Below are positions 20,701-29,700 of a stretch of 64,000 nt of DNA, piece by piece (within the stretch, counting starts at the first letter, position 1; each line of letters starts with the position of its first letter). A program made the position numbers and the translations under genes. Source of the stretch: Anticarsia gemmatalis (Eukaryota; Arthropoda; Insecta; Lepidoptera; Erebidae); contig NC_134764.1 of assembly GCF_050436995.1 (NCBI RefSeq), forward strand, positions 10,230,001 through 10,294,000, written 5' to 3'. The notes beneath the pieces were generated by a model. The model was given only the letters and a program-made list of their open reading frames with translations, did not search any database and was not told where the DNA came from.

Positions 20701-22364
20701 GGGCATAAAAAAAATATACTTGCCAAGTAGTGGCACAAAAAATGTTGTTACCTAGTTAACTGAGTTGTGGAAGTCTGACAGGCAGTCACTCCATATAAAA
20801 TACTGATATTCATCTGTCATCTGGTGGAACTGGTAGCTGACTCCAACATAGTGCGACAGTTAAAATATCTGCATATTTCTTATTCATCAACATGCATTCA
20901 TTTCATCATACATCTGATGTTTGAATCATCTTGTTATATCACCTTATAATCATATACAAATTAATGAGTTTACATTAAAATATATGTTTTTAACATATTA
21001 CTTAAGATGTTATTTACAAAACAGATTCTTTATCATTTGACATATTATTGAAATATACTTAAAAAGTCTGTTACGTTTTTATAGCAAAAATACTGAGCCA
21101 ATTTTGATAAGCTTTACTACAATGATCATTAAAAAATAAAGATTGTAGGTCAGATATCAAATATTCATTTTTATTTATAAACAAACACATAATTTATTTT
21201 TTATCCTTGACCAATATACAGATTATTATTATTTTTAAAATACACGTAAAAAAACATGCTAAAACTTTTTAAATTTTATTTAAATGACTTGCAAGCGACT
21301 GTGTGTGTCAATAAAGTTTGTTACATAAACATTTAGAGTTTCCAAGTGAAAATCTATAAAAAGAACAAGCACTTCAAAACAAGAGTTCTTACAATCAAAC
21401 AACATAATTAAATACAATTAGATTAATACAATTTTCAAGTATTTTACTCAATTGTGATAAATAATTGAATATAATAACTGTACTGAGTTAAAGTTTTAAC
21501 AAAACAGGAAAAAAATATACTAAAAAACTATTGTATGTGATATATTATACTGAAAGCAATAACTAAAATATAAGTTTGCCTACAACAAATTCATTAATAA
21601 AATTCTCAGTGGCAAATTTTACTCAAATCAGTACAGCGACTTAGTAATGAAACCATTATTAATCAAGACATTTTACAGCGAGTGACAGGAACTTGATTCA
21701 TCCTTTAAAAAAGTTCATGATTCTCAGAAAATTTATCTGTTTCAGGCCATTTTAAATTCCAAACTTTTCCCCAAACATTGCTAGCCATAACAAACCAAAA
21801 ATCTTAATTTTTAATGAAGTGACAAGAGACAACATTTTTTTTTCTAAGTACACAATCAGATAATTTACCTTCACAGATTATATTACTGGTGTTTATTGCA
21901 ATAATTGATCATCAGATGACATCACTAACCAGTTACACCATGAAGGTGATTGATTAGCTTTAAGTTACATGCTAATAAGAAAATAACACTCATATTAAAA
22001 ACAATTTACGTATTTATTTTTAAGCCTGGCTGAATACTGAATGTAAATATAGAGGCTGAATACTGTGTTTCCTTGCAGAAAATATGTTTCTTTCATTCGG
22101 ACTATTATTTTAATTTTGATTACCAAAATTCCAAATCTATGTTTCGCTAATTCCGTTCAATAGTGCCGAAGTATGAAAGAATACGAAAACTTTGGGCTAA
22201 GAAAATATTAGTTAGATCGACAGATTCCATTCCAGGCAAGTACCAACTTCAGATATTTTTTAGACTGAAATATTTTCAAATAGATACGAGAAATTATTTG
22301 AAGACAATGTCCTTACCTTTGAAACGGCCGGCTCCATGATTTGGTTCAACACATCAGCATACAT
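5713..22364 (-). CDS. TLCD3: TLC-domain membrane protein, TLCD3/FAM57 family
   Basis: Six coding exons on the minus strand: 22317-22364, 11356-11453, 7517-7678, 6935-7097, 6279-6470 and 5713-5943. All have GT/AG borders and phases join, giving 298 codons. Exon 4 (FVSAVQAALSC ... AYFFYDIWSMYM) and exon 6 (LMELSTPFVSL, NGVCMLLTFFVCRVL, LPYVCLLYSR) match the TLC domain of vertebrate TLCD3A/B (FAM57A/B), multi-pass membrane proteins linked to ceramide metabolism. Exon 5 holds a polar Ser/Lys loop and the HEPVILMHHLF segment. Exon 2 adds a hydrophobic segment, so the N-terminus seems longer than the vertebrate form. The family's C-terminal 40-50 residues are missing (see 5607-5654). Introns 1 and 2 (10.9 and 3.7 kb) hold many transposons. 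Confidence 0.88.
6018..6163 (+). repeat. 3' end of a truncated lepidopteran LINE/SINE
   Basis: The segment has the feature set seen at 3' ends of lepidopteran non-LTR elements: GTTTCTTCTCACAAGCAAC, TTTTCCGAAACGGTGGTAG, then AATAAAGC and a TTTGACTTTGACTTGACTTT tail. It lies in TLCD3 intron 5. Family assignment is from memory of such repeats. Confidence 0.5.
7968..8130. mobile_element. MITE with AGACCGTATCC / GGACAAAGTCT ends, copy A
   Basis: The two ends form an imperfect inverted repeat (AGACCGTATCCATAATAGGC versus, reversed, AGACTTTGTCCAGAAGAGGC). The inside is GC-richer and includes GCTTCGCACG in both orientations. A related copy lies at 29938-30067. Host position is TLCD3 intron 2. Superfamily not assigned. 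Confidence 0.5.
9048..9238. mobile_element. MITE with ACACACTCTATC terminal inverted repeats
   Basis: The 191-bp segment starts AGCCGCCTTTACACACACTC and ends, reversed, AGCCCGTTTTACACACACAC. Both ends continue into CTATC(G)CACG. The flanks carry the same three bases (ATT), a possible target duplication. The interior is GC-rich. Located in TLCD3 intron 2. Confidence 0.6.
9390..9645. mobile_element. Possible degenerate MITE
   Basis: The left end (CGGCTTACTCTTGACAAAAT) and the reverse of the right end (CTGCTTACTCCCGTCTTTCG) are similar over roughly 50 bp, with repeated GATTCG-type motifs inside each arm. The arms have diverged a lot, so this is an old copy or a chance match. Confidence 0.35.
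9985..10187. repeat. Old dispersed lepidopteran repeat, interrupted by the next element
   Basis: This resembles a common lepidopteran repeat: CCGCCCCGGCTTCGCC, then AACATTCCTTATAAATCACC and CTATCTATTAAAAAAACC, then AGACGCGGGAAGCGACTTTG. Its right part appears to continue after 11256 (taggtactatgtagtaa), so the hAT-like element split it. Confidence 0.5.
10188..11255. mobile_element. Non-autonomous hAT-like DNA transposon
   Basis: Perfect 14-bp terminal inverted repeats CAGGGGCCGAAACA (10188-10201) and its complement (11242-11255) are flanked by a direct 6-bp repeat TAGGTA (10182-10187 and 11256-11261). The CAGGGGCC terminus is hAT-like, though hAT duplications are usually 8 bp. Just inside both ends are many copies of AATACTGAC(C/T). 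No transposase frame is visible. A 5S-type SINE is inserted at 10476-10679. Confidence 0.75.
10476..10679 (+). mobile_element. 5S rRNA-derived SINE, copy 1
   Basis: It shares its full length with the copy at 53810-54036: GCTCATAGCCA, GTGCTCACCGGT, AAACGATCT, GATGACCGCATAGTGGT, GAGCGTCTCCGTGCTTCGGA, TCGGTCCCGGTTG, GTCAAAGGCCTTTC. Compared with copy 2, about 25 bp around the 5S box A/intermediate region is deleted, so the internal promoter here is damaged. It sits inside the hAT-like element. Confidence 0.7.
11256..12037. other. TLCD3 exon 2 flanks, no other feature recognised
   Basis: Contains TLCD3 exon 2 (11356-11453); the rest is AT-rich intron. The first bases appear to be the right remainder of the old repeat split by the hAT-like element. 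Confidence 0.5.
12038..12245. mobile_element. Mariner-type MITE
   Basis: 208 bp with terminal inverted repeats GGTCGGGGAAAAAGTCTTTT and its complement. The arms stay complementary well inward (GCATTATA...TATGAACTTGT). A TA follows on the right; the left TA has become CA. The outer element at 55186-56013 is the same family. TA target and TIR type suggest Tc1/mariner. Confidence 0.75.
12571..12598. repeat. (GAA)n microsatellite
   Basis: AGAAGAAGAAGAAAGAAGAA-type purine run in TLCD3 intron 1. Confidence 0.85.
12904..13130 (+). mobile_element. Degenerate small Helitron
   Basis: Begins TCTATACTAATATTATAAAG and continues with GAACGCGCTTATCTCAGGAAC, AACATCACGCTACGA and AAAACGGGGAAAA, ending near GTTGCGCGGGTCATCAGCTA. 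This is the family at 41988, 42310, 43053 and 20348, but the CTAG end is mutated and the internal hairpin lost, so it is an old copy. Confidence 0.6.
13131..16739. other. TLCD3 intron 1, mostly unrecognised
   Basis: AT-rich intronic DNA. I see a fragment of a dispersed repeat near 14195-14283 (AACGGTTCAGTAGTTCTTAG), a CATA/CATACATA microsatellite near 15370-15400, and a short piece of the GGGTCTCCTCCCAGCAGTGAC repeat near 15700-15735. No supported exon. Confidence 0.4.
16740..16942 (+). mobile_element. Helitron-like repeat, second family
   Basis: Starts TCCATACTAATATTATAAAT, continues GCGAAAGTAACTCTGTCTGT, CTGAGCCAATTTGCATGAAA, TACTTTTTACCCCGGGAAAA, and ends AAAAGCTAG followed by T. TC start, CTAG end and a following T fit a small Helitron. 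Pieces of the same or related families occur at 12250-12370, 17640-17700, 19727-19840 and 30330-30480 (minus). Confidence 0.5.
16943..19237. other. TLCD3 intron 1, unrecognised with small repeat pieces
   Basis: Contains a fragment ending in repeated CAGACAAACTGACAGACGGA (17640-17702) and a TATCCCACTGTTGGGCAAAG repeat piece (17849-17900). A palindromic CRE-like TGACGTCA lies at 19177-19184 with TGACGTAA nearby; whether it is used is unknown. Confidence 0.35.
19238..19670. mobile_element. 433-bp MITE with TTA target duplication
   Basis: Terminal inverted repeats GGCGCTGTCTCCACGGGCGA and, reversed from the right, GGCGCTGTCTCCACGAGCGA continue as GAGAATCGCG for 30 bp with one mismatch. TTA flanks both sides (19235-19237 and 19671-19673). 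A 3-bp TTA duplication and GG-starting TIR fit PIF/Harbinger. The interior is very GC- and CpG-rich (GATCGCGCGGCGGATCCGCT) compared with the surrounding intron and has sub-repeats of CGTCGC/GATTCCGC type. Confidence 0.8.
20348..20597 (-). mobile_element. Small non-autonomous Helitron, minus strand
   Basis: On the minus strand it runs from TCTATAC (20597) to GCGCGGGTCAGCTAG (20348), with the short hairpin CGCAAGCGAAGTTGCG about 8 bases before CTAG. It lies between A and T, as Helitrons do. Same family as the copies in the coronin introns. Confidence 0.75.
20745..20866 (+). repeat. Fragment of an RTE/SINE-like 3' region
   Basis: Shares GAGTTGTGGAAGTCTGACAG, GGCAGTCACTCCAT, TGGTGGAACTGGTAGCTGAC and TCCAACATAG with the copy at 31400-31525, which ends in a GATGATGATG tail typical of lepidopteran LINE 3' ends. 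Confidence 0.55.
20867..22316. other. 5' part of TLCD3 intron 1, nothing recognised
   Basis: Very AT-rich DNA without a supported exon or complete repeat. The TLCD3 start exon follows at 22317-22364. Confidence 0.4.
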
Positions 22365-22846
22365 AATGAAAATTAATTAAAACATTGTAAGTGTGCGTTT
22401 TGAAACTCCGACAAAAATATAATAAAAATCACAAATTTTCGGCATTCGACAAATTCCACGATTCTTCTATTTACTAGAACTACCACAGACAAACTAAAAT
22501 GTCACTATTGCGCAAAGGTGCGGTCCAATTCGGGTAAGAATTTGAACGGTTTTTAAACTGTGAAATTAATAATTTTTAAATTACACGAAATGTACAAAAA
22601 ATATTATCTTTTTATTTGTATGGTATTGTAAGTTTTATAAAAAAAGAATATTCGTAATTAAAATCAAAGGCTTCTAAATCTAAATCTATATAATTAGACT
22701 TGAGGGTACGTCGAAAAAATCTTTCATAAATGGGTAAAACTTAGTTGCAAAAATTATTTGAGTAGTTTCAGTTGAGTTTTTCCTACTACATCAAACATTT
22801 TGAGAAGTGATTCTTTGCTGACTTTATTAAGAAGCCTAAATCTACC
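22365..22846. promoter_or_regulatory. Shared divergent promoter region TLCD3 / small gene
   Basis: 482 bp separate the TLCD3 start (minus) and the start of the small predicted gene (plus). Two opposed genes this close probably share a promoter. No clear TATA box or other motif stands out. Confidence 0.4.
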
Positions 22847-23483
22847 ATGGAAGTGGATCCACCAGAAATAGTAAGCAGCTTAGTAGCATTAAACTTGTAG
22901 TCCAATAGTTATTAATAAGTGTAATTTTTTTCTAAAAATCAAAGGTTTTTTTAAGGAAGTGAAAAGACACAACAGTTTTACCAGCCCTAATATAAAAAGG
23001 GCTCCAGTAGCTAAACGGGCAGGCAGAGAACGATGTCATAGTTACCACGCCCAAACGCCAAAAGCATCAAAATGCTCTGAAAAACGCCTAGATATACCAA
23101 AGGTGAGTTATTGTAGTCAATATGATAAATTTTCATTAAAAACGATTTTTTTACAAATAAAACGTTGTTGGACTTGAATAAATTACAAATTCTGAATGCA
23201 CCACTTATTCCTTCATTTTGACAGTATTCTGACATCTGTACGATGCGTTCAAAATTAACGTATTAGTTGTTTATTTTTAACGTAAAAACTCCTCTAAATG
23301 CAGTTAAATAAATATTTTAAAATCATTAAACATATAATCAGCTATTTTTAAATATATTGAAAGGTTTCTGATCTTTATTTATTACTTTCGAATTGAGATT
23401 ATCATCACTAAAAGTAGTGGCTGCAGGCATTACCAAATATGGAGTTCGCTCGTTTTCCCAACCGTCCTCCCTTCGATCCTTAG
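22847..23483 (+). CDS. Predicted small basic protein, three exons, unknown function
   Basis: Exons 22847-22870 (MEVDPPEI), 22956-23102 (49 residues) and 23427-23483 (18 residues plus TAG) join in phase 0 to give 75 residues. Support: an ACCATGG start context, donors GTAAGC and GTGAGT, acceptors TTTTTTTAAG and GGCTGCAG, and no stop across three joined exons. The middle exon is rich in Lys/Arg, His and Cys (KRAPVAKRAGRERCH) and looks like a nuclear or nucleic-acid-binding tail, but no family is recognised. It starts 482 bp from TLCD3 and ends 235 bp before the first coding exon of coronin. Alternatively, exons 1-2 could be an upstream part of coronin, since phase 0 and the acceptor directly before the coronin ATG would allow it. 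Confidence 0.45.
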
Positions 23484-23718
23484 TAGCTCTCAGTTTTATT
23501 TTCTTTTAAAATAATTGTGTTAAATTCAAATGTTTTCATTGCATTTTCTAGCGTAATATTAATTATTTCTTCTTTATAATCAAACGTGAGTTGGAGTTTA
23601 GTATTTAATTCGTAGTGTCAAAATATAGGTCACAGTGGCGTATAGGTTATGTTATAAGTGAAATAATCGGATAGTTGTTGTTTGTATTGTTGTTAACGGG
23701 CTACTTTTCGCGTTACAG

Positions 23719-26700
23719 ATGTCGTTTAGGGTGGTGCGCAGTTCTAAATTCCGCCACGTTTACGGGCAGGCCCTGAAACGTGAGCAATGTTATGATAATA
23801 TAAGAGTGTCAAAAAGTTCCTGGGATTCGACGTTCTGTGCGGTGAATCCTAAGTTTCTGGCTATAATCGTCGAGTCCGCCGGTGGAGGTGCCTTCATAGT
23901 ACTGCCACACAATAAGGTGAGTTGATTTCATTGAACAAAGTGCATATTTCTCACAGGCTGTAACATAATTCCCCTTGATTGTCTGCCTCTAATTTACCAT
24001 TGAATATATTATATTAGGACGCTTAGTCATGCTATACTGATTTATAAATAACTACTTCTGGATAAAATGTAAGATTAACTGTTTCAAATATTTGGAATTT
24101 TACAGTTCTGTAGTAAATTATAGGAGGTAATTTGGTATAATGAACTTTTAACTATTACTAGAAATTAAATTGACTTAAAAGTCCTAGTCTATAATTTGTT
24201 ATGTGACTATGATATAACATTAAAAGAAGAATAAAAACTCATTTATTATATTTACAAGTTCTAAAATGTTCTACAAAACCTATAAAGCACAAATTTAACT
24301 TTGTTCAATACAACAGGAAAACAATGCATGAAATCAAACTTAAACATTGATAATAAATAAACTAACATCATTATAAATTATATTGTTATGAGGCAAAGGA
24401 AACAATTACAATATTAAAAGGAAACAATAAACTAGGACATTGAATTTATAAATAAATTTTCCACTGTACTCCCATGAACTTTCCTCAAATATTTAATTAC
24501 CTGATACAGAAAATTAAATACACTTTAATAACAAGATATTCATTAGAAATCATTCTATTCATTAAAAATATTGTATTTTTTTTACAATTACAACATTAAA
24601 AATAAAGTTACCTAGCTATTTTTTTTAAAGTCATTGAATTTTTATCAAGTAGGTGACAAAGGCTGATGACTGAATTCCTTTGCATCACTATCTCAAGTCC
24701 TTGAGAATTTGAATTTAAATAAAGAACAGGTGTACATTTGCTTTGTTAATTTCCAAGTCAATTTGTAAGAATTTTAATTTGTAATTATGTTGAAAATTCT
24801 TTTGTTTCATTTGTTATGGGGATTCTATTTATAAGTGTTCTGTAGTACCTCAAAATACTATTATAAACATATTTAAAGCAACAACAGTTATTATTTATCA
24901 TCTATAATAAGATGAGTAAAATTACCTTTCTATTCCTTATTATGAATTTATCCCTTTATAAGTACAAAGCATCCCATAAACAACAAAAATGAGTAGACAG
25001 CAAAAATAACAAAATTATAGAAATTTATTATTTCATAACTGTCCTACTGCTGGCAATGGTCTCCTCTTAAAATAGGAAAAAACTAAGGTTAAAAGACTAT
25101 AGTCGCCAGCCAAGTATGAAGTTGAGGACTTTGATTCTGACAAAGAACTTTAAAAAAAAAAACATTGTATACTGTACACCCTTCTAGAACTGTTTTAAAA
25201 AATTATGAAAAATCACATACAAGCCAGACTCATTTCTGGCCAGTCTGATGACATCATGGTCACTTAAGGGAAATGTTTGGCACATGACTCATCCTTATCA
25301 GCTCAATGGAAATGAGCTTACAACTCCCTATTGACATGATAAGTGTACAAAATATACAACGTACTGACAGACAAGTGATATTGTTGTACTAAGCACTTGT
25401 TAGATGAGCCTCATTAACCACCGGTTCCTGAGATACATTTAGCAGTAGTTTATTTATTCAAAAGTGTTTAAGGTTCAAGGAACAAAACAGTTTGAATAGA
25501 TAAACTATCGCTAAATATGCTTCAGAAACCGGGCATAAAAGAATTTAAGAGGTATTACTTTAGTTTTGTCCCTTTTAAAAGTAGTTTAGAACAGTTATTC
25601 TTTATGGTTGTACTTTAAGTAATTGGGAAAGGTCTTTTCAATGGCCTTTTGTTTTGCAAATATTGCAGATAATGTGTATTTTCTGGACAGGTTTATATTA
25701 CGAAATGTAATAGGTATTGCTGTATTTCGCTATTTCTTGCAATATTATGATAATATAATTGATTTGATACCTTATTAAGATTGCCAATAATCAAAATATA
25801 TAATAAGCTTCTTTTACTTGTAAATTAAGTGCCATATTTTTTTAGAGTGTACCTTTTGTTACTAAGCATATTCTATTAAACAAAAGACTACAGTCAAAAC
25901 CATTAAAATACTCTTTACCTATAAAAAAAGATTACTAAAGAAATAATTCTCTAGTAGTTTCTACAAATTTCATTTAATAATGTATTATACGACTGTGTTA
26001 TCAGTAGCAAAGGTCATTCTTCTAATTGTTTAACATTTACTATCTCAACTATGTAGTATTGTCATATCATATTACAAACATTAGACTGGTGTAATAGATA
26101 CTAGGATTTTTCCTCTGTCTTTTATTTTATTACTAGCACTATGTTACATATTAAGTAAAGTATGATTTGCTAATAGTACAATGCCTTTTTCCCCATTGGG
26201 GTAGGCAGAGACCAATTAATGACACATGGTACAATCTTTACAAACTTCCCTTGCCTTATTCACATTCTTCTTATCCTACAGGGTTACGAGTCCCAATTTT
26301 AAAATTTGTCCGCGCATTTTGTCAGTACATCTCATTTGTAATTTTTTTTGGTAAAATCTCCTCTCTCTCTCTCTTAGATGATGTAGAAAAATGCAAAAAA
26401 AAAGTATTTTGCATGATTTTACATCTATTTTTGTATGGTATATTCTACATTAAGGCCTAACCCCTTCCCTTGTTTGGGAGGAAACCATTGCCCAGCAGTG
26501 GGACAGTAATGATTTAAAAAAAATTCTACCCTAAGTGTCCAAACAAGTATGGGTTTTTTCAATTAATGACATTGACCCCAGATCATCAGAACCGTAAAAT
26601 CCGACTTAAAAATATCACTATGATAACTAAATAAAATGTGGTAATATCTGATAAAACTCTCATAATCAGATAAAAGAAAATGTCACCTCTTTACTGAAAT

Positions 26701-29700
26701 ACTAAATTCGTTTATATATTTTTAGCCAGTAGGTTAATGACATACTCTCATGACATTAATATATTTGGCTTACAAGGATTGTCTCCTTTGTGTGCCAAAA
26801 TTTTATGAAAGTCTAGAATGAGAAGCTATACTGTTGTTATTGCTAAATAAACTCATATGTAGGATTCTACAAGGTCTTTTCCTATCTTAATCTCAAAGAA
26901 AATATTTGTTGACTCTCCATCATAACATGCTTTTATTTAAACCGTAATTTTGGAATAGACAGCTCAAATTGTAAAAAAAAAATTATAGAAGAATAAAAAT
27001 TTTGGCCTTAAGTTAACTTATAACACCTTTGTACTTATAACAGAAATCGTAGATCTCATTACAATTTTGATGATTCAATTTACTTAACATAGTGTGCATA
27101 CAATAAGGGGATGGGAATGGGATACATTTAAGGAAACAAATGATAACAGTATCGTATTAAACATGCAACGCGAGAGTTTAAAACTTATGAGTATCGTATT
27201 ACCTAGACCGGTCAGGAAGAAATGAATCATACAGGCTTCTAATAAGAAAATATTATCGATTACAATTTACAACACCTAAAGTAACAATAAAACATTCGTA
27301 TCTCTTCGCAATAATTCAGTTAAACACAGTAGCTTATGTTTTTATCGATACAATGCGTTGAAGCGACAACAGATAGGACTCATTGTGCAATATACGGCTC
27401 ACAATGGCGTACAAGCGCGTATGCATAAAAACTACCCGCCGTCGCATGGGAACATGATGTTATGGTGTAATGATTGTAAAGAAATTGTTTATGTAATGCG
27501 TATATGATCGTAGATAGTAGATACAATTAATTTATGTACAGCAAAGAAAGTACCAAACCAGAAGCTGAACATATTCAAAAGTGTACTCTTGCCCTATACT
27601 TAATTCTTTGTTTCACTAGATGAAGAGCATAAACAAAGCATGAGGTTTAAGCCGTAAGAGCCTAACTTTCTTAACGTATATTTATTTATTTAAGTTTTTT
27701 CGTCCTAAGCGACGTTAACAGAGTTTACCAATTTCCACATGGAACTGGATTGCCAAAATGTATCGATCGCAACTTACATGATACATCGCCAAAATCGGGC
27801 CTGCTAATGAGAACGCTTTTTGTCATTTCCAAAAAGCCTTTCCTGTGCGAATTTGTCGTTTTTAAATTCCGTAATATGTAAGTAAGCCATAGATTTGAAA
27901 ATGAATATTAGGTAGTTGCAGTTCTTTTCTTTACTTATTTTTTATTAGTTCTTTTTGGCATACTTTTGCGGGGCAAAGGCATTTCCTTTTCTTCAAAATT
28001 GCACGGTGACCTTATAGAAGGTCCTACACAGACGAGAAGTCAACAACATCAGCCTTCTAACATTTTTAAAACTCATTAAATACTTTTATTCTTATTACAT
28101 CGTTGGAATGTTCCTTATCAACTGGCTAAGTGAGTCATCAACAGAATGTGCACCGTTTGGTGTCGAGACCCGGTTCGACGTCCGCACGCTAAAATAATCA
28201 CTTTTTTCCTTCAAATTTTCTGATGCACAACAAATTATGAAGACGCCAACAAAAAAATTATAACTACTTAATTAAAACTTTAAACAAGACTGTCTAAATG
28301 TGTAATAATTTTAGATTAAATGAATAAAATTCTAGTTTTATCCCGTTTTGTAACCTTGGTAATGAAATGTGCTGTGTATCTGCGCTTCAAGTGTGCATCT
28401 TAGTTACTTAAAATTTGAAATTATTCAAGTAGCCCGAAATCTTTCAGCTTTTAAAGTTGATAAATAGACATTAACCCGAAACATCAGGCCTTAATTTTGA
28501 ACTGTTAATTTTCTATGCGTATTAATTATATTGTGTGATGCGTTAAATATACTCAAAGGACGTTTAAATTTTTTTACATTTTTGAAATTTGACTAATTTA
28601 CACAAAATCTAACTAAAATACACTGAAATCTATTTCATCTTTCTGTTTGAAAATCGGCCCAGAAATCAATTCAGTACTTTATCAATACGCATACAGACTG
28701 TGCGGACTTAGCATAACTTCAAAAACTATTCTAAGGAACTTTCAGGCGTGCAAGGTTTTCCTTCACGCTTGGAACAAGTGATAATTATTCCTGATAGACA
28801 GACTTATTTTATAACATATACAAGTAATCGAACGTTACCATAAGTAGGAACAATAGTCGGTGTATCGCATTGTATAATGTTTACTAACACGTCGCAGCCG
28901 TGTCGTGTGTCACCGAGTATCGTCTTTGTATCGCCTCACCTTCAACTGATAGCCAAGTAGCGTCTGTTTACGTGATATGATCCTCGTAGCTTTGTATTAC
29001 TATTGATTTACGTTAATAAATCGGTCAGGTCGGTGACAAGTGGGAATTTTTTTCCGACCCTTATTCCCAGTTGTCACTCCGGGAGACAGTATTGGAGGGG
29101 ACAACTGGGAATATACCCGAGGTTCTATTTCCATTGTAAAGAAGAGGTTAAGCCTTGAATCTACCTCGCTATCCAAGTGCTTTCCGATGTTTTCCTGCGT
29201 TCTTGATACAAGTTATTTGCGTTAATACAAAGCGGCGGTCAAGGCTATTTTGAAGCTAGAAATTATGCATTAATTATATACAGGCGCAAAGCCTGAACGA
29301 ATAGATTCAAAAGCATATCATATATATTGCGACGGAATTTGTCTTTGCTTTGAAAGTAGCAGACAATGTAGAATACATTTTAAAGAATGCATTTTTTTAC
29401 GCATTTATCGGGTAGATATATTTTTTTTCGGTATGATGTCATAGCTGAAAAATGTTTCTTGAGGTAACAAAATTATAGCAAATCCAATAAAGGCAAGAAA
29501 ACTAAAAATCTTTATTACCTTCCTACAAATAAATTAGTTCCATATCCAACGGAAATCTATAAAATATCACTTCTTAGAAAATGCAAGTGTCATTATGAAA
29601 TTCTTCATCGATAACGCTCAATAGGGAATCCTGTTTGCACATGACGTAGCGAGGCGTGCGCAATAATTATCAGTAAAAGTAACGCTATCTATAAATACTA

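Noticed and set aside
26167..26460. 97-codon plus-strand frame
   Set aside because: Covers a dispersed repeat (CCCCATTGGGGTAGGCAGAG) and a CT microsatellite.
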